Below are positions 46,885 to 57,254 of a DNA stretch of 64,000 nucleotides, piece after piece. Position numbers and translations under genes: made by a program. The notes below the pieces were generated by a model. It made no database searches, had not been told where the DNA came from, and saw only the letters and a program-made list of their open reading frames with translations. The stretch is from Gyromitra esculenta (taxonomy: Eukaryota > Ascomycota > Pezizomycetes > Pezizales > Discinaceae): contig JBCAML010000020.1 in NCBI GenBank assembly GCA_038503075.1, forward strand, positions 1,456,322-1,520,321. Direction: 5' to 3'. Position 1 is the stretch's first letter, and each line of letters starts with the position of its first letter.

Positions 46885-47304
46885 TCTCACGGTTGTGCCT
46901 CAGGTTAAGCCCTTCAGTATCCCTGAAGGTGAGCAGTGCTACTTAAGCGAGGTGACAACACGTTTGAAGAGTGCAGCGTGTTCTACAAGTTCTACGAGAA
47001 TATCTTTGTCTCAAGGCGAGATAGATGCAGCGAGGTAAACAGCGACAGCGAGGATTCTGAGGTAGAATCGAGATAGTATTTCGACGATTTACAGCAGAAG
47101 GTAACGAGAACGTTGCTTAAGGAAAGAAGAAAGAGAATACACAAACGACAAAACTCCCCCGCTTATATACCCCGCTTTCCCGTCGCACAAACAACAATCC
47201 AACAATAACCGAAACACAACCGAACAACAAAGCCATTATAACCGAATAACCCTATTACTGCAAACCACTTTATCCTAACCCATTACTCGATCTCATCCGT
47301 GAAA
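46885..47304 (-). repeat. 5' LTR of E1
   Basis: 420 bp. In the sense direction it has TATATAAG (47172-47161 region), AAGCAACGT, hairpin H1 (47069-47053, GATTCT/AGAATC) and hairpin H3 (46929-46911, CCTTCAG/CTGAAGG, loop GGATA), and ends CCGTGAGA. Confidence 0.95.
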
Positions 47305-47309
47305 GTTCC

Positions 47310-50102
47310 AGGCGAAGAGGGTCAAAGTTTGGTACATAAAGATTTCCTCGGTAATATAATCGGTTGTCCTTATTAATGCACTCACTTAAGGTAATCTCTT
47401 TCGACTGTTGATCCTTATTTTCCAGTGCCAGGAGTATCTTTTCCGGAAACTTGTCAGTGATGTATCCTTCTAGGAAAAGTTTTTCTAGGGGGGCGTCCAA
47501 TTCAACAGCTTCATTTGACAAAGAAGCCGACAACAAACTTAGTTTAGGATTGATGCCCTCTTTCTTCAACACCACTTGGCTCTGATGGGCTAATTTTTCA
47601 TCCCCTTCCTTGGGGAGATCTCCTGATCTCCTTGTTAAAGCATCCGGCCTTCCTCCTTGACTTCCTGGTCGGTACGTGATCACAAAATCAAATTGAGACA
47701 GATATTCCGCCCATCTTGCTTGACGGCGGTTAAGCTGTTTTGTACTCATAAAGTACTCTAGATTCTTGTGGTCACTGATCACGTCGATAGAGTGTTTAGA
47801 GCCTTCCAGCTCCGGGCGCCATTCTTCAAACACACGGATAATGGCAAGTAGTTCCTTGTCATATATCTCATAGTTGCATTCTGCAGGAGAATGCTTCTTG
47901 GAGAAGAAGGCTACTGGGTGTAGAATGCCAGCGTCGTCATATTGTGATAGTACTCCTCCGGACACAAAGTCGGAGGCATCGGTTTCAACAATGATCTTCT
48001 TATTGGGGTCAAAATGGATTAAGATTGGCGCTGTGGTAAAGGCATGCTTTAAATTCTCAAAAGCAATGTCTGCTTGGACAGTCCATTCACAGCTAATCCT
48101 TTTCTTTGTCAATGCTGTAAGTGGGGAAGCAAGTTTTGAGAACCCTAGGATAAATTGTCAATAGAAGTTTTCACGGATGAAACCGGGTAACGGGTTAAGA
48201 TAAAGTTGTTGGTAGTAGCAAAGGGTCCTTTGGGTATAATGGCATTGTTGTTCAGTTGTATTTCAGTTGTTGCCTGGTTGTTGATTATGTTATGGGAAAG
48301 CAGGGGTATTTAAGCGAAGGATTTTGGTCGTTCTTCTTCTTCTTTCTTTAAGCAACGTTCTCGTTTACCTTCTGCTGTATTACTACAAAACGCTATTCGA
48401 TTCTACCCCAGAATCCTCGCCGCCACTGTCATAATTACGCTGCACTTAACTCACCTTGAGTTAGACCCCCCAGTAGGACTTGTAGAAATACTGCACTCTT
48501 CAAAAAGCCTTAGAACTTCGCTTAGTAGCACTGCTCACCTTTAGGGATACTAAAGGGCTTAGCGAAGAACTGAAGCGTGAGAGAAGTTGGCGAATCCTAA
48601 AAAGGCTTGAACATCCTGGACACTTTTTGGGGTGCCCCATTCTCGCATGGCTTTGAGCGTTTCCTCATCCATTTTGATTCCATCAGGGGTGAGAATAAGT
48701 TTTAAGTACTTAGTAGTTTGTACTTTGAATTCGCACTTCTCAGGTTTGAGAAGGATGTCATTCTCCTTAATGGTTTGGAGGACTTTTCTGACGTATATCT
48801 GGTTTTCTGCGAAGGTATCACTATAGATGAGTATGTCATCAAGATTGACAGTACAGAAGATGTCCAGATATTCTTTTAAGCAATCGTTGACAAAGCGTTG
48901 GAAGGTGCTGGGTGCATTGGTTAAACCGAATGGCATGACCTGATATTCGTAAAGGCCATAACGGGTTCAGAAGGCAGTCTTCCACTCCTCTCCTTCAGCA
49001 ATTCGAATCTGGTGGTAGCCGTCGCGGAGATTGAGCTTGGTGTACCACTAAGCTTTTGCCAGTCTATCGAGGGTTTCTCGTATGAGGGGAGAGGTATACC
49101 GATCCTTAACGGTGATAGCGTTCAGGCCCCTATAGTCTACACAAAGTCGAAGAGAGCCATCAGCTTTCTTTACAAAGAGTACGGGGGAGCCGGCGGGAGA
49201 GGAACTGGCGCGAATAAAGCCCTTATCAAGGTTGTCTTCAATATATTTCTTGAGGTCAATGAGCTCCTCTCTAGACATTCTATAGATTGGTCCGAAGGGG
49301 GCATCCTTTCCTTCCATCAGCTGTATCTTATGATCATAGGGAGGGTGTGGGGGTAATCCTTGAGCTTTTTCCTTATCGAACATGTCCAAGAACTCGTGGT
49401 ATTCAGCTGCAATCCTTGATTTCCATTCTTCCTTAAAGGTTTTGTTGTCCATGAGCTTGTTTATTTCATAGAGGGACATGGCATAGGCCTGGTGGGTGCG
49501 CTTCCTCGTGAAGGTTCGGAAGCTAGCAGCACCAATAAAGGACATGTTCAACCTTGGGGGAGCAGGGATTGATGGGATGGACACAACAGGGGACTGGGGG
49601 GCGCAATGGGTAGTGCAGAGCTTAGAATTAAACTCAATGCGTTTGTCGGCGAAATGAAGATGAACATCGTGATGATTCATCCATGGTATTCCCAAGACCA
49701 AAGGGTAGTGGCTGAGTTGAGTTACGAAGCAGGGAGCTTGTTCCCGGTGGTTTTGAATGGACAAGTTGAGGTTGGCGATGTGGGTAATATCTCTTGAGGC
49801 GACAGGGTGACCATCAATAACTTCAAGCTGTCGGGGTGTTTTTAGGGGAGTAAGGGGGAGAGAGTGGTGACTAGCGAATTTCTTATCAATGAATGCAAAT
49901 CCAGAGGCTCCAGTATCTAGTAAAGCATGTGTTTTTATAATTTTATTGCTATGGGTAATATTGCATGAGACTACAAAATATTCTCCATCCAACTGATCCT
50001 CCACGCTTACACTTGAAACCGAAAACCAAGAAATTGAAAATGTAGATAATGGTAAAAAATTTGGAACCAAGATGGGGTCACAGGTCAGCCTTGGTTGAAC
50101 TA
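47310..50102 (-). pseudogene. pol: pol of E2, protease to integrase N-terminus
   Basis: Protease (ALLDTGASGFAFIDKKF) and the start of RT at 50070-49048; a TAG replaces an expected Gln in LAKAQWY near 49050 and a TGA an expected Arg in AFRTRYG near 48966, typical C-to-T changes. The rest of RT ([11 protein letters not shown], where the usual Tyr is Asn) lies in 48936-48588; RNase H and the start of the integrase region in 48112-47310. Interrupted by the LTR at 48169-48582. Confidence 0.82.
48169..48582 (+). mobile_element. Solo LTR, family A, in RT/RNase H of E2
   Basis: Starts TTTCACGG, ends GCGTGAGA, duplication GAAGT. Its hairpin stems are GATTCT/AGAATC, TAACTC/GAGTTA and CTTTAG/CTAAAG, each a compensated variant of other copies. 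Confidence 0.92.
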
Positions 50103-50109
50103 GTTTAAA
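50065..50109 (-). promoter_or_regulatory. Predicted -1 frameshift signal, gag-pol of E2
   Basis: TTTAAAC at 50109-50103 followed by TAG, a 6-nt spacer and the arms AACCAAGGC/ATCTTGGTT (8 pairs including one G-U, one terminal mismatch). Confidence 0.78.
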
Positions 50110-50217
50110 GACTCATTGGAGGAGTCTGCTGATTCTAACGCAAAAAACTGAGGTGGGAGAGGTGGCGGTGGCAGAGAAGAGGTGGCAGGTGTACGGGTGG
50201 CGGGTGGTGCAGTGAGG

Positions 50218-50628
50218 TTTCATGGATGGTTGCTTTCGTTGATCGGTTAGATATGGGATTACAGGGTTGTTGCGTTGTGTTAATGTTCTTTGTGTTTCCT
50301 TGGGTTTCTATTACAATGAGTCAGGTCTTTGTCATCGGAGGAGTTGGAATGTGGTATATAAGCGAAGGGATTTTCCCTCTTGTTGTACTTTTCCTTCTTC
50401 TTTCTTTAAGCAACGTCTTCTGTAGTACACTCTCGTATTTCACAATACATACCTCGGTTATACCTCATAACCTCCCGCTGTCCCCAATCTCAAGTCCTCT
50501 ATACTTGACCGCTTCGTAGAGCCTGTGGAATCCCGTAAACTCTCTTGCCGCTTAGTTTTCCCTTCAAGTAGCACTGCTCATCTCGGGGGATACCTGAGAG
50601 CTTGAAGATAAAACCTCGCCCCTTGAGA
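50218..50628 (+). mobile_element. Solo LTR, family B, in gag of E2
   Basis: Starts TTTCATGG, ends CCTTGAGA, duplication TGAGG. H1 variant GGTTAT/ATAACC. Confidence 0.92.
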
Positions 50629-51009
50629 TGAGGGCTCCCCTCATTGTTGATTTTCTGGAAGCGAAGGGGCAGTTGGCGTATAAGTGGTCTGGAGCAGCGC
50701 AAAACATACATCTTCCTGTGGAACGGCGCCACTGCTTTTCCTCCTCCGAAAGCTTTCTTCTTCCATTAACCATCGTGTACCGTTGATCCTGGGGGGGGCG
50801 AGAGGTGTTGCTGGTGCGACCGAAGGAAAGGTCCATGGGGGCTAGTCCTCCTGGGGTAAAGGAGGAGGCAGGGCTGAAGGGGGCGTGAGCACTGAATTGG
50901 CCCATTCCATCGCAAGTGTTTCCTCGTTTTTCTGCCTTACATGCTCGGATACGGTTATCCAGCCACGTGAGGGTGAGGATCATCTCTTGGAGAGTGGCAG
51001 GAGCGATGG

Positions 51010-51841
51010 TCTAACGGTATGACCTTTTGTTAAGCCCTTCAGTATCCCTGAAGGTGAGCAGAGCTACTTAAACAAGAGGTCAAGCGACAAGGTATACGAT
51101 GTTTCTACAGGTCCTACATGGGTCTAACTCTAGGCGAGTTAAGTGTAAAGGTTTTTCTCAAAGACAGTAACCGCAAGTATTCTGAGATAGAATTTCATGG
51201 ATGGATGATACGTTGATTGATTAGGTACACGGGTATATGGTTGTCGCGTTCCTTTGTTGTTCTTTGTGTTTCCATGGGTTTCCTGTTACAATGAGTCATG
51301 TCTTTGTCATCAAAAGAGTTGGAACGTGGTATATAAGCGAAGGGGTTTCCCCTCATATTGCACTTTTCCTTCTTCTTTCTTTAAGCAACGTCTTCTATTG
51401 TTCACTCTTGTATTCTACAAATACAAACCTTGGTTACATCTCGTAATCCTCCGCTGTCGCTGTCTTTAAGTCACCTCGATTTAAACCAATTGTAGAGCCT
51501 GTAGAACCTTCGTACACTTTCTCGTTGTTGGTTTCCCATTCAAGTAGCACTGCTCATCTCGAGGGATACTCGAGAGCTTGACAAGAAACCCGCTCCTTGA
51601 GATAGAATCAAGGTAGTATTAAATCTCTACAGCAGAAGTAAAGTAAGAATGTTGCTTAAGGAAAGAAAGGAAAAACTACAAGAGGATAACACCATCCTCC
51701 TTATATACCCCGCTTTTCCTTTTCGTATCCCATAACTGAACACAACCGAAAAACAAAGACATTATTGCCAAAAGAAAACCCATGACCTATGATCATTATT
51801 CTAACCGAACCCTAACCCATTATCCTTCTTCATCCGTGAAA
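51010..51841 (-). mobile_element. Solo LTR, family A, in gag of E2, split by a B LTR
   Basis: Starts TCTAACGG, ends CCGTGAAA, duplication GATGG at 51005-51009 and 51842-51846. Confidence 0.9.
51193..51602 (+). mobile_element. Solo LTR, family B, nested in an A LTR
   Basis: Starts TTTCATGG, ends CCTTGAGA, duplication TAGAA. H3 variant CTCGAG/CTCGAG with loop GGATA. Confidence 0.92.
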
Positions 51842-52074
51842 GATGGGTGCGAACACCATAGCTTCTTTCAGCTCTTCCGACATGCCATGCTCCAGGGCGT
51901 CCATTTTCGAGTTTTCATCGAAATTAAGCTGTCCCATTATTCTTTGGAAATCGGCTAGGTAGACCGAAATGTCGCGTTTTTTTTGATGGAGTTGGTGGAG
52001 TTCCCGTCGGGCAGTGCCAGTTGGATCCGGATCTCCGAAGGCGGTTTCTAGAGCGGTGATGAGTTATTCCGCAC

Positions 52075-52896
52075 TCTCAAGGGGCAGGGTTTTCCGTCAA
52101 GCCCTCAGGTATCCCCCGAAATAAGCAGTGCTACTTGAATGGAAAACTTAGCGGCGAGAGTATTTATGGGATTCCACAGGCTCTACGATTGGTTCAAGTA
52201 AAGTAGACTTGAAAACGGCGACAATGTGAGATTACGAGGTGTAACCGAGGTTTGTATTGTAAAATACAAGAGTGTGCTATAGAAGACGTTGTTTAAAGAA
52301 AGAAGAAGGAAAAGTACAACAAAAAAAAAATTCCCTTCACTTATATACCCATAATCAACTTCTCCAATGACTAACGTGTGACTCATTGTAAGGGAAACCA
52401 CAAGAAACGTATCGAAACAACAAAACAAAACAACCGAACACCCGTATAACCGATTTCAAGGGGCGAGGTCCTTGCTAAGCTCTTTGGTATCCCCAAAGAT
52501 GCGCAATGCTACTTAGCGAAGAACAAGCGACAAGAGGATTGCGAAGATTCCACAGGCTCTACATATACGTCATATCAAGGCGACTTGGAGGACAGTGACA
52601 GCGATGGTATGAAAGGTGCAACCGAGGTTTGTATTTGTAAAGATACAAAAAGTGTACGATAGAAGACGTTGCTTAAAGAAAGAAAAAGAAAAAGTACAAT
52701 AAGAGGGGAAATCCCTTCGCTTATATACCAAAGTTCCAGCTCTTTTGATGACAAAGACATGACTCATTACAACGGAAACCCAAGGAAACGCAGGGAACAA
52801 TAACAGAACGCAACAACCATATACCCATGTATCTAGCCGACCAACAAAATAACCGTCCATGAAACTGACCACGCGACACAACAACCATCCATGAAA
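52075..52896 (-). mobile_element. LTR, family B, split by another B LTR
   Basis: Starts TCTCAAGG after CGCAC and ends CCATGAAA at 52896, but the right flank is CAAAT, not CGCAC. The E2 gag does not resume after it, so a deletion or recombination took place here. Confidence 0.72.
52454..52864 (-). mobile_element. Solo LTR, family B, nested in a B LTR
   Basis: Starts TTTCAAGG, ends CCATGAAA. The flanks ACCGA and ACTGA (with a one-base shift) look like a decayed duplication. H3 variant CTTTGG/CCAAAG. Confidence 0.75.
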
Positions 52897-53674
52897 CAAA
52901 TCCGATTAACCGAAAACAATCGAAATACAATAACATTATACAACAACCCGAAACTCATAGCAACCATCAATCCAAAACCTAACCCTATACCGAATCCTTA
53001 ATCCGTGAAATGAGGATTCTGAGGTAGAATCAAGGTAGTATTTGAAGTGAGACAGGTAGAAGTGAAACGAAAACATTGCTTAAAGAAAAAAGAAGAAGAC
53101 AGAGAAAGACCAAAATCCATCGCTTAAATACCCCACTTTTCCATGCCAAGCCTAATACCCGATAGCAACCAAAACACAAAAACATTAAAACAAAAAACAC
53201 TACATTTGCTACAACCATTAAATCCTACCCTAATCCACTCTCAAGGAGTGAGTCTTTCGTCAAGTTCTCAAGTATCCCCCAAGATGAGTAGTGCTACATG
53301 AATGAAGAACAAACGGCAAAAGTATACGCAAAGATTCCACAGGCTCTACGGGTTCTTCGAATGGTAGGGATTCGAAGACAGCGACAGCGAAAGATTAAAA
53401 GATATAACCGAGGGTTGTATTTGTAGAATACAAGAGTGACTATAGAAGACGCTGTTTAAAGAAAGAAAAAGGAGAAGTACAACAGGAGGGGAAATCCCTT
53501 CGCTTATATACCAAAATTCCAGCTCTTTCAATGACAAAGACATAACTCATTTCAATAGAGACCCAAGGAAACACAAAGAACAATAACAAAATATAACAAC
53601 CGTGTACCCATGTACCTAACCGACCAACGAAACAACCATCCATAAAATCCACATCCCGATCTTAATCCATGAAA
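52897..53674 (-). repeat. Two partial family A LTRs (recombination debris) with a B LTR inside
   Basis: 52897-53010 is the U3 end of one A LTR ending CCGTGAAA. 53011-53238 plus 53648-53674 is the middle and end of another, lacking its TCTCACGG start. The second is split by the B LTR at 53239. Confidence 0.65.
53239..53647 (-). mobile_element. Solo LTR, family B
   Basis: Starts TCTCAAGG, ends CCATAAAA, duplication TCCAC on both sides. Confidence 0.9.
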
Positions 53675-53676
53675 AG

Positions 53677-55052
53677 TGTAACGATCATGGATTTCCCACG
53701 TCATTAATTATTATTGTTTTTTTAGTTAGTCATGTACTGAGTCAGAGACTACGCAATGTATTGCATAGTTGATTGAGTTATAGCTATGAGTCAATGACTG
53801 AGCCTCATTGACTATGTCATATAACATTAGCAAAGTACTGTTATAGGTGTAAGACCGGTACTTCTTACTGCACAGGAAATCTCCAAGAAGCTTTAGATAA
53901 CAATCCAGACGCTATAGCCTGCCCGGTTGCTATCCGCAACACAATACACAGGCGCAAGTCCTAACTGCTTTTTATGAACCGCTAAAAGATAACCGTAGGG
54001 TTCAAAGTAGGGATCGAGCAAAGTTCCGTGAAGAACTTCCAATAGTAAGGTTTTATTAACTAACGCTGATGGGCCAAGGCCTTGCTAAGTGAGATAGAAG
54101 TACTTCACAAGTAAAAGAGTAGATTGCACGGAAGTGATTTTGCTAGAAACAATATAATATTGATAAGGCTCGTTCTTCGTCGCTAATGATCCGGCTCAGA
54201 GTTTACATCCACTGCGAGAGTATTTATAATGCCTCCTCTCTACTATGTTTGGGTATAGTGTGGTGTAGAGGCGCTAACTACTATGACAACATGAAACCAC
54301 TTCGCCTTATCTCCATACCCGATACCCCATTGAGTTCCCTGGCCCCGATCCGCGATTCTCCGAGCGGTATGCATGTCAGTAACACGGGAGTTACATATTC
54401 GTCCTCATTGCATTCGTCTCTTCGAGACGATCATTTCGCCTATCCAAATCGTCGCGTAGCATTGTGTTCCCTTATCTTTGTCAGTCTATAACTCCGACAG
54501 TTTTGGTCCGATTCGCAATCCGTTTGAACCACAGCGAAGCCAGACACTTCCCCTACATACCCTCCGGGTCCCATTCCGCCGGACGGTTTTGCTTGACGGC
54601 CTAGGGGTTACTTTTGCCCTCCGGGACAGGTCTTTTCTGGTGCTTCTCCAAATACTATACCTATTGGAAGGATTGGAGGCAGGGTAACAGGCACCAGTCC
54701 CGATCCGGAAGGTGCTAAGGTAGGGTAACTCCAAAGATAGGGTAACTCCAGGGCCAGGAACTCCTTCGCCAGGTATAGGTATAACAATAGGAGCCTGGCG
54801 AAGGGTATATAAGGGGGCTATATGTCAAGTTAGTTTGGGTTCTTTACAGAACCATTTGAATATCACTTTACTCATATACTTGAATCTTGCTCACCGCCTC
54901 GTGATACCTTGGACATAACCATGAGCGATTTCCTATCTTGAACTCTTGAACTCTTGAACTCTTGAACTCTGAAATCTTGAATTACTCTACAGAGTACGAA
55001 CACTAGGTTGTCTACTAGTTATGGAAAGCACAGAGTAGGGCGTATCGTTACA
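53677..55052 (+). mobile_element. Large LTR-like element, class D (TGTAACGAT...ATCGTTACA)
   Basis: Perfect 9-bp inverted termini, with TG...CA ends. It has a TATA-like GTATATAAG near 54808, preceded by an 11-bp hairpin CCTTCGCCAGG/CCTGGCGAAGG (54771-54811) and followed by four copies of a CTTGAACT-type 9-mer (about 54940-54975). No coding region is supported. The flanks do not show a clear 5-bp duplication. A solo LTR about 1.4 kb long, or a non-autonomous element, fits best. The termini are related to class C. Confidence 0.55.
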
Positions 55053-55142
55053 GCAGGTATAAAATTAGGAGTTAAAATATGGGAGGAATTCAAAATTGTA
55101 AGAAAAAGTGCAAATGAGGAAAGAGAGAGAGAAGACAAGGAG

Positions 55143-55590
55143 TTTCATGAATTGACTTAGGAAAGGAATCGTGGTTTGGTTGCTGTTTTCGTTATTCTTT
55201 TGGATGGTTGTATAAGTTCTTTGTTGTTCGGGTATATTTTGGGTTATTGGGACAAGGTCTTTGTGTTTCGGTTGTTATCGGGTTGTTGTTGGTGTTACTG
55301 GAAAAGCGGGGTATTTAAGTGAAGGATTTTGGTCGTTTATGTCTTTTCTTCTCTTCTTTCCTTAAGCAACGTTCTCGTTCACTTCTACCTGTATTATTTC
55401 AATACTACTTCGGTTCTATCTCAGAACCTTCGCTGTCGCTGTGAAACATCGTCGATACTTCGCCTTGAAGTATACCTCCCGTAGAACTTGTAGAAACACC
55501 GCACTCTTCGAACGAGTTAGTATCTCGCTTAAGTAGCACTGCTCACCTTCAGGGATACTGAAGGGCTTAACGAGAGACTGAACCGTGAGA
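55143..55590 (+). mobile_element. Solo LTR, family A (448 bp)
   Basis: Starts TTTCATGA, ends CCGTGAGA, duplication AGGAG. The longest A copy; the extra length lies in U3. Confidence 0.92.
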
Positions 55591-55662
55591 AGGAGCTAGA
55601 ATGGGGATATAGAGATTTAGAGAGATAAGAGAGAATGGAATATGTATAGAGGAAAGATTAGA

Positions 55663-56070
55663 TTTCATGGATGGATGTTTTGCTTACTGGTTAGGCGTAA
55701 GGGTTGGTGGTTGTCGCGTTGTGTTAATGTTCCTTTTGTTTCTTCGGGTATCTGTTATCATGAGTCAGGTCTTTGTCATCGGAAGGGTTGGAATGCGATA
55801 TATAAGCGAAGGGAATTCCCCTCTTGTTGCGCTTTTTCTTCTTCTTTCCTTAAGCAACGTCTTCTATTGTCTACTCGTGTATTTTACAATACAATCCTCG
55901 ATTACACCTCGTAATCCATCGCTGTCGCTGCCCTCAAGTCATCAGAACTTGACCCCCTCGTAGAGCCTGTAGAATCTCCGTGTACACTCTCGCTGTTGGT
56001 TTCCTATTCAAGTAGCACTGCTCATCTCGGGGGATACTCGAGAGCTTGATCTGAAACCCACTCCTTGAGA
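55663..56070 (+). mobile_element. Solo LTR, family B
   Basis: Starts TTTCATGG, ends CCTTGAGA, duplication TTAGA. H1 variant GATTAC/GTAATC; outer stem GGTTTC/GAAACC. Confidence 0.93.
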
Positions 56071-56840
56071 TTAGAATGTGTTGATCGTTATTTTTGTTTT
56101 TTGTTTAAGTTTTGTTTTAGTTTGTTTGTTTTAGTTTTTTTTAGTTTATTTTATTTTTGGTAAACCGCCAAAACCCATGAGGTTGGATGCATGTATGATT
56201 AATTTATCTATCTATCTCTTGTATTCAATAAATTGAACATCGACATAATCGAGTGATCTATTGTGATCACCATTGTGAAATGTCTAACTGTCAAAATTTC
56301 CAAATAGGCAAGTAAAAGGACATGCTCATGTGAAGAATAAATTCCACCCAGGCATTATTGACTGCAGCGGTCAAGATATGGCCAAAAAATCTTGTCCCTA
56401 AACACAGGTAGGAGTGGATCCCCTGGGAGGATACGGATGGGTGGCCCTTTCATGGTCACATTGCTTTGTCATATTACAATTGTGTATTATTTGAATTTTA
56501 ATTGATGTTAAGTTCGTTTAAGATTCACAAGAAATTCAATCAAAGGGGTAGGAGTTTCTCCTCCACCATCTTCATAGATATCGTCAAGGTCTCCAAAGAT
56601 ACCTAATACCTGTAGTTTCAAAGCCCATATTCTCCAAGAAACACCCTGAATAAACTGAAGTATGCACTAACAATGGGCCACCTTTTCTTCATCCTTCCCC
56701 CCCACACCCTCCTCATTTCCCTCCTCCATGCTTCTACTTGACTGTTCTTTAAATGTGTCTGGAGAGATCGCTCGGGAGTCATCTGGCCATGGGGTTGAAG
56801 TGATCGATCAATAGCCGGCAGAAGCGTTAGCGATCATTTC
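56071..56840. other. Non-coding, T-rich then mixed
   Basis: A T/G-rich run (56090-56160) followed by ATGATTAATTTATCTATC, like the 3' region of a transposon. Short purine-rich coding-like scraps at 55053-55142 and 55591-55662 precede it and resemble the relic at 31.2-33.0 kb. No gene supported. Confidence 0.35.
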
Positions 56841-57254
56841 TTTCAAGGATCGGATGGAATAAGGGGTTAGGGTTATGATGTGAATTGTAACGGGATAAGG
56901 TTTTCTGTGTAATAATGTTTTTGTTGTTCGGTTACATTTCGGTTATAAGATTGTTGTATAGGGAAAGCGGGGTATTTAAAAAACGGATTTGAGTCGCTTG
57001 TTGTTACTTTCTTTCTCCTTTCTTATGCAACGTTCTCGTTACCTTCCTCTGTCTTTAATAAAATACTATCTCAGTTTTATCTCAAAACCCTCACTCTCGC
57101 TGTTTACCTCACTGCACTTATCTTGCTTTGAGATAGACCACTCGTAGAACCTGTAGAAACATTGCACTATTCAAATGTGTTGACACCTTGCTTAAGAAGC
57201 ACTACTCACCTTTAGGGATACTGAAGGGCTTAACAAAGGTGTCGAATCGTGAGA
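56841..57254 (+). mobile_element. Solo LTR, family A (older)
   Basis: Starts TTTCAAGG, ends TCGTGAGA, duplication ATTTC. Primer region reads ATGCAACGT. H1 variant GTTTT/AAAAC. Confidence 0.88.

Larger units (their letters stand above)
41426..47304 (-). mobile_element. Chromovirus-type Ty3/gypsy element E1, near-complete, 5,879 bp
   Basis: Inserted in the integrase region of E2 with the duplication GTTCC at 41421-41425 and 47305-47309. On the minus strand: 5' LTR 47304-46885, self-priming site, gag, frameshift signal, pol, 3' LTR 41845-41426. Both LTRs are 420 bp. I count six substitutions between them, five of them G/A transitions, giving about 98.6% identity, so this is the youngest internal copy. 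Pol is open from end to end. Gag has a one-base deletion near 46130. Confidence 0.95.
38538..52074 (-). mobile_element. Chromovirus-type element E2 (decayed, many insertions, 5' end lost)
   Basis: Minus-strand element inserted in the integrase of E3. Its 3' LTR is 38538-38953. Internal pieces are 38954-39096, 40261-41425, 47310-48168, 48588-50217, 50634-51009 and 51847-52074, separated by LTR C (39097-40255), element E1 (41426-47304) and LTRs at 48169, 50218 and 51010. Read in order on the minus strand they give gag, protease, RT, RNase H, integrase and chromodomain. The first part of gag and an intact 5' LTR are missing beyond 52074. Confidence 0.88.
50100..52074 (-). pseudogene. gag: gag of E2, C-terminal and middle parts
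   Basis: Pieces 52074-51847 (capsid part with QKKRDISVYLADFQRIMGQ), 51009-50634 (LDNRIRACKAEKRGN, CCHC knuckle CMFCAAPDHLYANC) and 50217-50103 (proline-rich tail to TAG). LTRs split it at 51010-51841 and 50218-50628. The N-terminal third is gone. Confidence 0.78.

Noticed and set aside
54186..54734. Frames of 69-101 codons inside element D
   Set aside because: They overlap on opposite strands, have no motif, and lie in a region that looks like LTR non-coding sequence.
53677..55052. Element D as a standard solo LTR with 5-bp duplication
   Set aside because: Flanks AAAAG and GCAGG do not match, so the insertion boundary is not proven; kept only as LTR-like.
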